Shown here: positions 25,612-35,526 of the stretch, one piece after another
Layout: each line of letters opens with the position of its first letter
Numbering within the stretch: the stretch's first letter is position 1
Origin: Paraburkholderia phytofirmans PsJN
GTDB lineage: Bacteria; Pseudomonadota; Gammaproteobacteria; Burkholderiales; Burkholderiaceae
Direction of reading: 5' to 3'
Assembly (NCBI RefSeq): GCF_000020125.1
Contig: NC_010676.1
Span: 2,480,001 to 2,544,000 of the forward strand
Length of the DNA: 64,000 nucleotides
The notes under the pieces: model-generated
Databases searched by the model: none
Seen by the model: the letters and a program-made list of their open reading frames with translations, nothing else
Told to the model about the DNA's origin: nothing
Position numbers and translations under genes: made by a program

Positions 25612-25785
25612 AGCCCTTCTTATGTCATGTTCAGTCAACAACATGACGCAATCCGCCTCTCGCGTCTTGAGTCTGCTTCGAACGAATACACTGGCGTCGG
25701 CCTTTCGAGGGGCGCCTCTCTCAGTCAACCCCAACCCCCTCGATTTTCCCGCCTGCCGCTCCTTCGGGCGGCAGGTTCTTTTTTT
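25612..25785 (+). ncRNA. Candidate structured small RNA, copy B
   Basis: About 174 bases homologous to copy A at 22835-23009. The first stem is perfect here: GTCATGTT (25624-25631) with AACATGAC (25640-25647). The second stem TCGAGGGG (25705-25712) pairs with CCCCTCGA (25736-25743), and a terminator ends the element. Blocks such as ATCCGCC, CTTTCGAGGGG and CTCTCTCA are shared with copy A while intervening bases differ. Confidence 0.6.
25751..25785 (+). terminator. Rho-independent terminator of small RNA copy B
   Basis: Arms GCCTGCCGC and GCGGCAGG around a TCCTTCGG loop, then TTC and seven T residues. It matches the terminator at 22975-23009. Confidence 0.85.
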
Positions 25786-25890
25786 CCGCTGTATCAGGTT
25801 CGAGTCGCACGTCTAACTAAGCGCATGCGTCTCGCGAGGCGCATGCTTCCACGTCCTCGATTCATACGAAAACTCCCGAACGGAGCACAC

Positions 25891-26118
25891 ATGGATGAGA
25901 AAGTGACTTACGTGTACGAGTATACGGGTGGCTTTGGTACGTACCGTACTACTGGGAAAAGGTTCGCATGCCATCTCCCCCTTGTTGGCGACAATGTAGT
26001 CATGAAGGTCGAGGAACTGGGATTCGATGATGTATTTAAAGTGAAGTCTCGACTCTTCGAATACGACAAGGCGGGTTCCCTGACTGTTACGTTGACGCTA
26101 TCTCATACCGTCGCATAG
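25891..26118 (+). CDS. Small protein of unknown function
   Basis: A 75-residue protein (MDEKVTYVYEYTGGFGTYRTTGKRFACHLPLVGDNVVMKVEELGFDDVFKVKSRLFEYDKAGSLTVTL, given here only in part) with CGGAG upstream of its ATG. The alternating hydrophobic pattern suggests a small beta-barrel or sheet fold. It starts 106 bases after the terminator of small RNA copy B, an arrangement like that of the 65-residue gene after copy A, although the two proteins are not related. A 24-base dyad (GCATGCG with CGCATGC arms, about 25823-25846) lies between the terminator and the gene. Confidence 0.6.
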   Translation: MDEKVTYVYEYTGGFGTYRTTGKRFACHLPLVGDNVVMKVEELGFDDVFKVKSRLFEYDKAGSLTVTLTLSHTVA

Positions 26119-26498
26119 GATCACTATATATTGAATGTTGACGATCAATATTCTTCTTCATTAGTCGTGTTCCTTATCACGCCCACAATAGACAACTCAA
26201 TTCACAATAAAACTTAAGCCTTCCCGGTTCTTTGCGCGATACTCCGTCTCCGCAAGCCTAATAGAACTGTACTCCATTCCCACTTCAGACCCGCCCGCGC
26301 TTTCGAATTAAACCAGCCAATTATCCAACGGGTAATTCCCCTGCCATGGAAAGACATCGCAACTTGGCAATTCTGGCCAACACCTTGGCAAATTCAGCCA
26401 GTCATTAATGCAGCGCAACAACGTTATGTAGCATTCGATCAAACAATTAAAGGCGGCTTAGAGACAGCCGGCAAGTCACTCATTTCCGGGGAAGTACG
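26119..26498. other. AT-richer intergenic region upstream of AraC regulator B
   Basis: A 380-base non-coding stretch with low GC for this genome. It holds the CCAA-N4-TTGG element at 26377 and the CATTTCCGGGGAA leader at 26481. A second TTGGC-N6-GGCCAA dyad overlaps the element on its left side. No gene seen. Confidence 0.55.
26377..26388. promoter_or_regulatory. CCAA-N4-TTGG element upstream of AraC regulator B
   Basis: CCAACACCTTGG followed by CAAATTCAGCCAG, ending 111 bases before the start at 26499. The four central bases differ from copies A and C while the arms and the following AATTCAGCCA block are kept. Confidence 0.55.
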
Positions 26499-27494
26499 AT
26501 GGAGTTTCTTTGCAACGTGAAGCATAAGAATGCACTTCAAGCACCCGCTTTGCCACAGACCGCCAGCGTAAACCATATCGGTATTGCATTGTTCAATGGA
26601 TTTGCTCTACCCGATGTGGCTTCCATCATTGAGATATTCCAATCGGCGAATGCCCTGAGCGACACAGGCGAACCCCGTCGAACTCGCTATGAGGTCTCGC
26701 TATTGTCGGCATCCGGCGGGCGTATTGCGAGTTCTTCTTCGGTGTTCGTGTGGACCGACAGCGTCGAATCGCGCGGGAACGGGGACAACTTCCGCGCGCT
26801 TTTCATTGCAGGCGGCACCGGCGCAACGAACGCGTTCCTTGACGATCGTCTGATCGTATGGCTTCGGCAGGCTTTTCCGAAAAGCGGCATGGTCCATGCA
26901 ATCGCCGAGGGACGCCTGATGCTCGAAGCGGCGGGTTTCTCGAATGCCTACAGTGCGCGCATCGAGAACGACCGTCACGCACGAAACGCATTCCCTTCCC
27001 GATCTCTTGTGGACTCGCCCAGCCCGCTGCGAACCGCCTTGCGCATCGTTGGCGACGATCTTGGACCGGAAGTCGCGCAGCAGGTCGCCGATTGGGTTGC
27101 GCCTCAAGGCGAAACGCAATTCAGCACCATCCTGCGTAGCAAAACGGCATCGCATATCAGCGATAAGATCCAGGCGTCCGCGCAATGGCTCGAGGCCAAC
27201 GGCGCACGCCCGATATCGATCGACGACGCCGCACAGATCGCGGCAATGAGCGAACGGAATTTCCTGCGGCGCTTCAAGAGCGAAATGGGTGTGACTCCGT
27301 CGGAATATCTGCTCTATGTGCGTCTCGACATGAGCTGCCGCCTTCTCGCCAAAACAAGCCTGCCCGTCGACAAGATCGCGCGTCGCTGCGGCATCGGCAG
27401 TGGCGGGAGGCTCGCGAAGCTGTTTCGCAAGCACCTGCTCACCACGCCCACGGAGTATCGAATCAGCAAACAAGGTTCGCGCAGAGCATCGTAA
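26499..27494 (+). CDS. GlxA-type AraC-family transcriptional regulator (B)
   Basis: A 331-residue regulator with an N-terminal DJ-1/PfpI-like domain (IGIALFNGFALPDVASIIEIFQSAN; LLSASGGRIASSSSVFVWTD; ALFIAGGTGATNAF) and a C-terminal pair of AraC helix-turn-helix motifs (ISIDDAAQIAAMSERNFLRRFKSEMG; VDKIARRCGIGSGGRLAKLFRKHLLTTPTEYR). It lies 58 bases from the convergent end of rfbD. It is a member of the same regulator group as A and C and shares their upstream element, but at DNA level it has diverged further. It probably regulates nearby surface-polysaccharide genes or its paralogues. Confidence 0.85.
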   Translation: MEFLCNVKHKNALQAPALPQTASVNHIGIALFNGFALPDVASIIEIFQSANALSDTGEPRRTRYEVSLLSASGGRIASSSSVFVWTDSVESRGNGDNFRALFIAGGTGATNAFLDDRLIVWLRQAFPKSGMVHAIAEGRLMLEAAGFSNAYSARIENDRHARNAFPSRSLVDSPSPLRTALRIVGDDLGPEVAQQVADWVAPQGETQFSTILRSKTASHISDKIQASAQWLEANGARPISIDDAAQIAAMSERNFLRRFKSEMGVTPSEYLLYVRLDMSCRLLAKTSLPVDKIARRCGIGSGGRLAKLFRKHLLTTPTEYRISKQGSRRAS

Positions 27495-27551
27495 CGCAGG
27501 CCGGCGGCGAACCTTCGGTCTCGTTCCGGCGCTTTGGCTGATCTGGAATGC

Positions 27552-28454
27552 TTAAGCGGTACGCTCGAATCGCTCATCCAGCGTCTGAGCAAGTGCGTCC
27601 CACCAATGCGGCCGCACAAGTCCGAAGCGCTCATCGAAGCGGTCGTTGTTAAGAGCCGAATTGCGCGGCCGAGCAGCACGCGTCGGGAACGCCTCGCTCG
27701 GTACGGGCTCGATGTGTGTGACGCGTACCCGACCTGAAGGTGCGAGATTACGCGCATAGTCGATGATCGCGGAAGCATAGCCGTGCCAACTGGTCACGCC
27801 TCGCGATGTCAAATGAAAAAGTCCACTCTGGAAGCGTGCTTCCCGGCGCTCGCGCATTGCTTGCGAAATCGCGTGGGCGGTAACGTTGGCAAGCATTCTT
27901 GCCGGAGTCGGTGCACCAAGCTGGTCATCGACGATCTTCAACGCTTCACGTTCGCCGGCGAGCCGCAGCATCGTCAGCATGAAGTTTGCCCCGCGCGTCG
28001 CATAGACCCAGGATGTGCGGAAAATCAGATGATCGCATTCGGACGCGATGATCGCGAGTTCCCCGTCGCGCTTGGTCGCGCCGTACACATTCAGCGGCGC
28101 CGTCTCGCAATCTTCCGAATAAGGCTCTGGCGACTTGCCGTCAAATACATAGTCGGTCGAGAAATGAACGAACAATGCGCCCGCGCGTTTCGCCGCACGG
28201 GCCATGACGTCGACTGATTCGGTATTGACGAGCCGCGCCGTTACGCAATCGTCTTCCGCCTTATCGACCGCCGTATAGGCTGCGGCGTTGACAACGACGT
28301 CCGGGCGGTAAAACCTCATCAATCCGTCGAGCAGTGCCGGCTTGCTGAGATCCGCAACTTCCCGGTCCCAGCGGACCACGTCACCCAGCGGCGCAAGCGA
28401 GCGTGCGAGCTCCCAGCCGAGTTGCCCCTGTACGCCCGTGATCGCGATTCTCAT
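27552..28454 (-). CDS. rfbD: dTDP-4-dehydrorhamnose reductase
   Basis: A 300-residue NADPH-dependent reductase that performs the last step to dTDP-L-rhamnose. The glycine-rich nucleotide motif is GVQGQLGWEL near the N-terminus, and the catalytic YxxxK is in YGATKRDGE, preceded by the FSTDYVFDG block. It is the last gene of the rfbBACD operon; its ATG overlaps the stop of rfbC by one base. Length is normal. Confidence 0.93.
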   Translation of the reverse strand: MRIAITGVQGQLGWELARSLAPLGDVVRWDREVADLSKPALLDGLMRFYRPDVVVNAAAYTAVDKAEDDCVTARLVNTESVDVMARAAKRAGALFVHFSTDYVFDGKSPEPYSEDCETAPLNVYGATKRDGELAIIASECDHLIFRTSWVYATRGANFMLTMLRLAGEREALKIVDDQLGAPTPARMLANVTAHAISQAMRERREARFQSGLFHLTSRGVTSWHGYASAIIDYARNLAPSGRVRVTHIEPVPSEAFPTRAARPRNSALNNDRFDERFGLVRPHWWDALAQTLDERFERTA

Positions 28455-29002
28455 CAGTAGACCTCAGCCTCGTTAAAGCGGCTACCGGCGGCGTCTTTCG
28501 ACGAAACGAACGGAACACCATTCAGTTCCCATTCGACAGCAATATCCGGATCGTCCCAACGCAAAGTACGTTCGTGTTCCGGGTGCCAGAATGCAGTCGC
28601 TTTATAAAGGAACTCGGCGACATCCGACAATACGACGAAGCCGTGCGCAAAGCCCGGCGGAATCCATAGCTGCCGCCGGTTCGACGCGGACAGCCGCACG
28701 CCGACCCATCGCCCGAACGTGGACGACCAGCGCCGCAGATCGACCGCAACGTCGAACACCTCACCCACTACAACTCGAACCAGCTTGCCTTGCGGATGCT
28801 GGATCTGGTAATGCAGGCCTCGCAGAACGCCCTGCGCTGAAATGGAATGATTGTCTTGCACAAACGTATAACCGCGCGCCACTTTCTCTTCGAACTCGAC
28901 CTGATTGAACGTCTCGAGAAAAGCGCCCCGTGAATCTCCGAACACTTGCGGCTCGATGACCTTCACGTCAGGAATCGCGGTATGTCTAACTTGAATGGTC
29001 AT
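28454..29002 (-). CDS. rfbC: dTDP-4-dehydrorhamnose 3,5-epimerase
   Basis: A 182-residue cupin epimerase. It has the family motifs [31 protein letters not shown] (including the catalytic His in GLHYQ) and [15 protein letters not shown]. It inverts C3 and C5 of dTDP-4-keto-6-deoxyglucose. The start overlaps the end of rfbA by four bases, so translation is coupled. Confidence 0.94.
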   Translation of the reverse strand: MTIQVRHTAIPDVKVIEPQVFGDSRGAFLETFNQVEFEEKVARGYTFVQDNHSISAQGVLRGLHYQIQHPQGKLVRVVVGEVFDVAVDLRRWSSTFGRWVGVRLSASNRRQLWIPPGFAHGFVVLSDVAEFLYKATAFWHPEHERTLRWDDPDIAVEWELNGVPFVSSKDAAGSRFNEAEVY

Positions 29003-29886
29003 GTGTGGATGGCAGGAACGAGAGATGACAGATATCGGCCGTAGTCGGTCTTCTGCAAAGGCGCCGCGAGGCGGGCCAGTTGCTCGGCATCGATCCAGCC
29101 ACGCCGGAATGCGACTTCCTCCGGGCTTGCAACCAGCAAGCCCTGCCTCTGTTGCAGCGTCGCGATAAACGTCGCCGCATTGATCAGTGATTCGTGCGTG
29201 CCGGTGTCGAACCAGGCAAAGCCTCTACCCAGCGTCTCCAGATGAAGCGCTTCGCGCTCCAGGTAGTGCCGATTCACATCCGTGATTTCCAGCTCTCCGC
29301 GTGCAGACGGCTCGATATTCGCGGCAATATCGCAGACGTCGCCGTCATAGAAATAAAGACCGGTAACGGCAAAATTGGAACGCGGCTTCAGCGGCTTCTC
29401 TTCGATCGACAGCACCTTACCCCGACCGTCGATCTCGACCACGCCGTAGCGTTGCGGGTCGTGCACGTGATAGCCGAAGACCGTCGCGCCTTTGGTTCTG
29501 GAATGCGCACTGCCCAGATGGGCACCCAGGTCCGCGCCATAAAAAATGTTGTCGCCCAGAATCAGCGCGGAGGGTTTCCCGTCGATAAATTCGCGGCCGA
29601 GTATGAACGCTTGGGCGAGCCCATCCGGCGACGGCTGCACGGCGTAGGTGATCTGCATGCCCCACTGGCTGCCGTCGCCGAACATCGCCGCGAAGCGCGG
29701 CGTGTCATCCGGCGTCGAGATCAGCAGAACCTCGCGAATGCCCGCCATCATCAGCGTGGACAGCGGGTAGTAAATCATCGGCTTGTCGTAGATCGGCAGC
29801 ATCTGCTTGGAGATAACGCGCGTGATCGGGTACAGCCGCGTTCCAGACCCGCCGGCGAGAATAATGCCCTTACGGTTCGAGTCCAT
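28999..29886 (-). CDS. rfbA: Glucose-1-phosphate thymidylyltransferase
   Basis: A 295-residue nucleotidyltransferase that makes dTDP-glucose from glucose-1-phosphate and dTTP. The signature [16 protein letters not shown] lies at residues 7-22, and the sugar-binding segments [10 protein letters not shown] and [20 protein letters not shown] are present. Length and order in the operon are standard. It begins four bases after the stop of rfbB. Confidence 0.95.
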   Translation of the reverse strand: MDSNRKGIILAGGSGTRLYPITRVISKQMLPIYDKPMIYYPLSTLMMAGIREVLLISTPDDTPRFAAMFGDGSQWGMQITYAVQPSPDGLAQAFILGREFIDGKPSALILGDNIFYGADLGAHLGSAHSRTKGATVFGYHVHDPQRYGVVEIDGRGKVLSIEEKPLKPRSNFAVTGLYFYDGDVCDIAANIEPSARGELEITDVNRHYLEREALHLETLGRGFAWFDTGTHESLINAATFIATLQQRQGLLVASPEEVAFRRGWIDAEQLARLAAPLQKTDYGRYLSSLVPAIHT

Positions 29887-29889
29887 CGT

Positions 29890-30951
29890 TCACGCTCTCT
29901 TGAGTATGCTTTCGGGGTTCCAGCGCCGATATGCGCCAGAGCGGATTTCTTCGAGCCACGCACCGTTTTCGACGTACCACTGCACCGTCATCGACAAGCC
30001 GCTGGCAAACGTCTCGCGCGGCACCCAGCCGAGCTCGCGGCGCAGCTTCGTGGCATCGATCGCGTAGCGCCTATCGTGTCCCTTCCGGTCCGTGACGAAA
30101 GCGATCTGCTCGCGATAACTGCCGCTCTCGCGCGGTTTTATCGCGTCGAGAAGATCGCAGATGAAATGAACGACTTCGACGTTGGTTTTTTCGTTATTGC
30201 CGCCGATGTTATATGTCTCCCCCGGCGTGCCGCGGGCGAGCACCGTACGGATCGCATCACAATGGTCGCGTACATACAGCCAGTCGCGCACATTGCGGCC
30301 ATCGCCGTACACCGGTAGCGCGTCGCCGCTCAGTGCCCTTTGAATCATCAACGGAATCAGTTTCTCCGGAAACTGGTAAGGCCCGTAGTTGTTCGAACAG
30401 TTCGTGGTGAGCGTAGGTAATCCATAGGTGTGGTGGTATGCACGAACGATATGATCCGAACTGGCTTTCGATGCCGCATAGGGACTGTTTGGCGCGTATG
30501 GTGTCGTCTCCGTAAATGCGGCATCGTTGGCCGACAGCGAACCGTACACTTCGTCCGTCGACACATGCAGGAAGCGAAACGAATTACGTTCCGCATCGCT
30601 TAGCCGCTCCCAATACAGTCGCGCGACATCCAGCAGTTCACCGGTACCCGTCACATTTGCATCAATAAATTCACGTGGACGGTCGATCGAGCGATCGACG
30701 TGACTTTCCGCTGCAAAGTGCACCACGGCACGCGGCCGATATTGTTCGAAGATAGCGCTCATGGCTGTGCGATCGCCGATATCGCGACACGCGAACACGT
30801 GACGAGGATCGTCGTGCAGCGCTTGCAACGTGCCGTAATTGCCCGCATACGTCAATTTGTCGATATTGAGTATCGGCTCATCGTGGTGGGCAAGCCAGTC
30901 GATGACAAAATTTGCGCCGATAAAACCGGCGCCACCCGTTACGAAGATCAT
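29890..30951 (-). CDS. rfbB: dTDP-glucose 4,6-dehydratase
   Basis: A 353-residue short-chain dehydrogenase-fold enzyme, first gene of the operon. It has the NAD motif GGAGFIGANF, the THR/YxxxK-type active site (VSTDEVYGS and YAASKASSDH) and the substrate loop NNYGPYQFPEKLIPL. It converts dTDP-glucose to dTDP-4-keto-6-deoxyglucose in the cytoplasm. A regulator gene lies 121 bases upstream on the same strand. Confidence 0.95.
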   Translation of the reverse strand: MIFVTGGAGFIGANFVIDWLAHHDEPILNIDKLTYAGNYGTLQALHDDPRHVFACRDIGDRTAMSAIFEQYRPRAVVHFAAESHVDRSIDRPREFIDANVTGTGELLDVARLYWERLSDAERNSFRFLHVSTDEVYGSLSANDAAFTETTPYAPNSPYAASKASSDHIVRAYHHTYGLPTLTTNCSNNYGPYQFPEKLIPLMIQRALSGDALPVYGDGRNVRDWLYVRDHCDAIRTVLARGTPGETYNIGGNNEKTNVEVVHFICDLLDAIKPRESGSYREQIAFVTDRKGHDRRYAIDATKLRRELGWVPRETFASGLSMTVQWYVENGAWLEEIRSGAYRRWNPESILKRA

Positions 30952-31072
30952 TTGAAGTTCTCTTAGATGACGGCTCTTACATTTTGAATCGTAAAGGCGC
31001 GACTATTTTTGCATCGGCCATATAGTTGGCGCATTCCGACATTCGCCAGTTTCCCGCTTGAGTGGCTCGCAC

Positions 31073-32074
31073 TCATTCATTCAGATCGATCCCGTACGTG
31101 TCCGGATTCAATCCCTGCCGATTCGCGTCACGAAACTCGCTCGGCGTGAGAGACAGTCGACGTCTGAATATTTTTGCAAGCCGCTCGCCACTTCCCATTC
31201 CGCAACGTCGCGCGATCGTATCGATCGGCACATTGGTCCGCTGCAGCAGACTGCACACGAAACCCAATCGAATCTCGAGCAAGTACTCCGAAGGCGTGAT
31301 CGATGCCTCCGCCCTGAAACGACGCAAAAAAGTTCGTTCGCTCATATTCGCGACTTGCGCCGCATGCGCAATTGAGATCGGGTGCATGTAGTTCTCTCGC
31401 AGCCAATTTGCCGCCGCTCTGATCGGTGCGGTCCATTCCATCGATGAGGCATCGACGGTTTGCGCATCGCGACTGCCAGTCGACGTCCCAAGACTCGCGT
31501 GCTTTCTCACAGCATTGCGCGACGATGTGAGATAAAGCAGAATCTGCGATTCGATTTGTTTTCGCGCATGCGCGCCGGTCGCCGCCAACGCCGCAACGAA
31601 CGACACCCCTGCTTCCGTCATAGACGGCGCCAGTCTCGAACGCGCGCGAGCACTGCCCAAGCGTCGCCCGCGCCGCGCTGTACCCGGCGAAGCCATCACG
31701 AATCGATACAACGAGCTATCGCTATCCCACACGACGACATCGGCTCGCGCCACCAAAGTCGACATGGCGCGCAACACATCCGGCTCTTCAGCCGCCCGCA
31801 GCCTGCACTTCGCTCCCACCACAAACACACCGTCGAATTTCTCCGATAAACGAGGTTCGACTGGATCCGTCCAAATCCGGATTGAAAGCGAGTCATCAAC
31901 ATAGCCGCCGCCAATCGACAGTAACGACACGTTGAATATCAGGCCAGGCGACGGCGCCTTTTCCTCCACGATATCGTTGCCGTGAACGCGGTTAAAGATA
32001 TCCGCCAGCGCATCGACCTCCTTGATGGAGAACCCGGCAAATACGACTATCGCAATCTTCACTACTGATTCCAT
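31073..32074 (-). CDS. GlxA-type AraC-family transcriptional regulator (D), divergent
   Basis: A protein of about 333 residues if started at MESVVKIAIVVF (32074); the frame extends to 32140 without a better ribosome-binding site, so the start is uncertain. It has a DJ-1-like N-terminal region (IAIVVFAGFSIKEVDALADIFNRV; LLSIGGGYVDDSLSIRIWTD) and AraC helix-turn-helix motifs (ISIAHAAQVANMSERTFLRRFRAEASITPSEYL; IDTIARRCGMGSGERLAKIFRRRLSLTPSEFR). It is set within the cluster between kdsD and rfbB, on the same strand. Its leader contains CATTCTCCGGGAA, like the leaders of regulators A to C, but I find no CCAA-N4-TTGG element upstream. Confidence 0.82.
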   Translation of the reverse strand: MESVVKIAIVVFAGFSIKEVDALADIFNRVHGNDIVEEKAPSPGLIFNVSLLSIGGGYVDDSLSIRIWTDPVEPRLSEKFDGVFVVGAKCRLRAAEEPDVLRAMSTLVARADVVVWDSDSSLYRFVMASPGTARRGRRLGSARARSRLAPSMTEAGVSFVAALAATGAHARKQIESQILLYLTSSRNAVRKHASLGTSTGSRDAQTVDASSMEWTAPIRAAANWLRENYMHPISIAHAAQVANMSERTFLRRFRAEASITPSEYLLEIRLGFVCSLLQRTNVPIDTIARRCGMGSGERLAKIFRRRLSLTPSEFRDANRQGLNPDTYGIDLNE

Positions 32075-32293
32075 GAAAGGTGGCGCGACGTTCCCGGAGA
32101 ATGCTCCTTTAGCTCTTGTGCGGTTTGTGTACCGGTGCATGTTCCTGTTTCCGCGGGCAGCGCTGGCTTGTCATTTATCCTGACTGCCGATATTACTCAC
32201 AGCGTGCTGTCGACAATGATCGCTGGCTACCGGTGCCATGGATTTGTCTGAAACAACGCTAGCCACTGTGCCCAACGCACCGAGCATGTACTT

Positions 32294-33229
32294 TCACTTC
32301 TTGAAAACACCGACAATCTGCTGGTGTTCGAATACCAGCAACGACGTAATCCGCCGTTGGTCGAGCAAGGCCAACGCGTCCTGTACGCGCGTTGCGGGCG
32401 ACACCATCGTGGGCTCTCTCGACATGAAGTCTCGCGCGCATTTTTCGAATGCATGGGGTCCGTGGACCTCGATCAAACGGCGAACGTCACCGTCGGTGAT
32501 CAGCCCCCAGCCTGTTTCGTCGCGAACGATTGCAATCCCCAGACTGCCGCGCGTCATCTCGCTGACGATTTCCATAGCCTTCGCGTCGGGCCCGACGAAC
32601 GGAAGCCTGTCGCGAACCATCTCATCGCCCACTGTGCTCAGCAGTCGCCGGCCAAGCGATCCTCCCGGATGAAAACGCGCGAAGCCCTCGGGCTTGAAAT
32701 CGCGCGCCTCCATTAACGTCACGGCGAGCGCATCGCCCATTGCCAACGTCGCAGTCGTCGAAGCGGTCGGCGCCAGTTGCAGCGGACAAGCCTCTTTCTC
32801 GACGCCGATATCCAGATGACAATGCCCCGCGCGGGCAAGCGTCGACTCACGATTACCCGTCATTGCGATCACGAAATTGTGATTGTTTCGCAGAAATGGG
32901 AGCAATTGCACAACCTCGTGGGTCTCGCCCGAATTTGAAATGGCGAGAAATACGTCGTCGCTGGTGACCATCCCGAGGTCACCGTGATACGCCTCGCCGG
33001 GATGCATGAAAAACGCCGGCGTGCCGGTGCTGGCGAAGGTCGCGGCAATCTTCTTACCTATGATTCCAGACTTGCCCATGCCGCATACGATCACACGGCC
33101 GCGCGTTTCGAGAATACGCGCGATCGCCTGGGGATAGTCGTCGTCCAGAGCCGACGCGAGCGCGGCAATCGCACTGGACTCCAGAGCGAAAACCCGTTTC
33201 GCCGACGAGATGTAATCGTGAGCCGTCAT
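32294..33229 (-). CDS. kdsD: D-arabinose 5-phosphate isomerase (KdsD/KpsF type), shortened C-terminus
   Basis: A 311-residue sugar isomerase that converts ribulose-5-phosphate to arabinose-5-phosphate, the first step to Kdo. The SIS domain has VCGMGKSGIIGKKIAATFASTGTPAFFMHPGEAYHGDLGMV and two CBS domains follow. The start at 33229 overlaps kdsB by four bases. Compared with usual KdsD/KpsF (about 325 residues) the protein stops at IVGVFKK, just before the last helix of the second CBS domain. The active site is in the SIS domain and appears intact, so activity is probable. A second full-length copy probably exists elsewhere in the genome for LPS. Confidence 0.87.
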   Translation of the reverse strand: MTAHDYISSAKRVFALESSAIAALASALDDDYPQAIARILETRGRVIVCGMGKSGIIGKKIAATFASTGTPAFFMHPGEAYHGDLGMVTSDDVFLAISNSGETHEVVQLLPFLRNNHNFVIAMTGNRESTLARAGHCHLDIGVEKEACPLQLAPTASTTATLAMGDALAVTLMEARDFKPEGFARFHPGGSLGRRLLSTVGDEMVRDRLPFVGPDAKAMEIVSEMTRGSLGIAIVRDETGWGLITDGDVRRLIEVHGPHAFEKCARDFMSREPTMVSPATRVQDALALLDQRRITSLLVFEHQQIVGVFKK

Positions 33230-34000
33230 GATCTCCCCGAAGCGTTCACAAAAAGTATTTCCCTCACTCGCGCTACGTCCTCTTTCGTATCGACACCCGG
33301 CGGCGGGGGTTCCGGCCATTCGAATACGCGGATCGGCATGCCCAGCCAGATCGCACGCATCTGTTCCAGTCTTTCGAGTTCTTCAAGCTCGCATGAAGGT
33401 GTCTCCGTCAGCCGGTAGAGCGCCGAACATCGATAGGCGTAGATACCGACATGACGCAAGTATGCGGACAGGGGCCATTCGTTCTGCGGAAGATCCCGGC
33501 AAAACGGAATTGCGGAACGTGAGAAGACGATTGCCTGCCCCTGCGCGCCGACCACGAGTTTGACGACGTTTGGATCGGTCAAATGGGACACTTCCGTCAA
33601 AGGCACCGCAACAGTCGCCATGTCGAAAGCCTGCGCGTTCGCGCAAAATTGCACGAACGACGCAAGCAACGGCTGTGGAACGAGCGGTTCGTCGCCCTGC
33701 ACGTTGACGACCAGATCGTCCGAATTCCAGCCCAATTCACGCGCGACTTGCGCGCACCGATCGGTTCCCGACTGATGTTCGGGGTCGGTCATCCGAACGG
33801 GAATCCGGTACGCCTCCAGACTTCCGACAATCCGCTCGTCATCCGTCGCCACCACAATGTTCACCGTTTCAGGCAATGCCGCTCGAACCGCCTCATAAAC
33901 ACGCACGATCATCGGCTCGCCAGCCAAATCAATGAGCGGCTTGCCCGGCAAGCGAGTCGACCCGAAGCGAGCCGGAATCACCACGTGAATCGAAGCAGGG

Positions 34001-34017
<17 letters not shown>
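33226..34017 (-). CDS. kdsB: 3-deoxy-manno-octulosonate cytidylyltransferase
   Basis: A 263-residue enzyme that activates Kdo with CTP to CMP-Kdo. The signature VIPARFGSTRLPGKPL is at the N-terminus, followed by QGDEPL and the VGIYAYR segment. Its start overlaps the end of kdsC by 17 bases. It is part of a compact four-gene Kdo operon whose siting inside a polysaccharide cluster implies that Kdo is used in this polymer. Confidence 0.94.
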
Positions 34018-35415
<1,398 letters not shown>

Positions 35416-35526
35416 TCACGTCCACGCCAGAAAGAGTTAGAACGGTTGACCTCGACCTTCGTACCCGGAGATATCCGAGCACGGCGATCTTCAGTCCTTT
35501 GGTCTCATGCGCTGCACACATTGACG

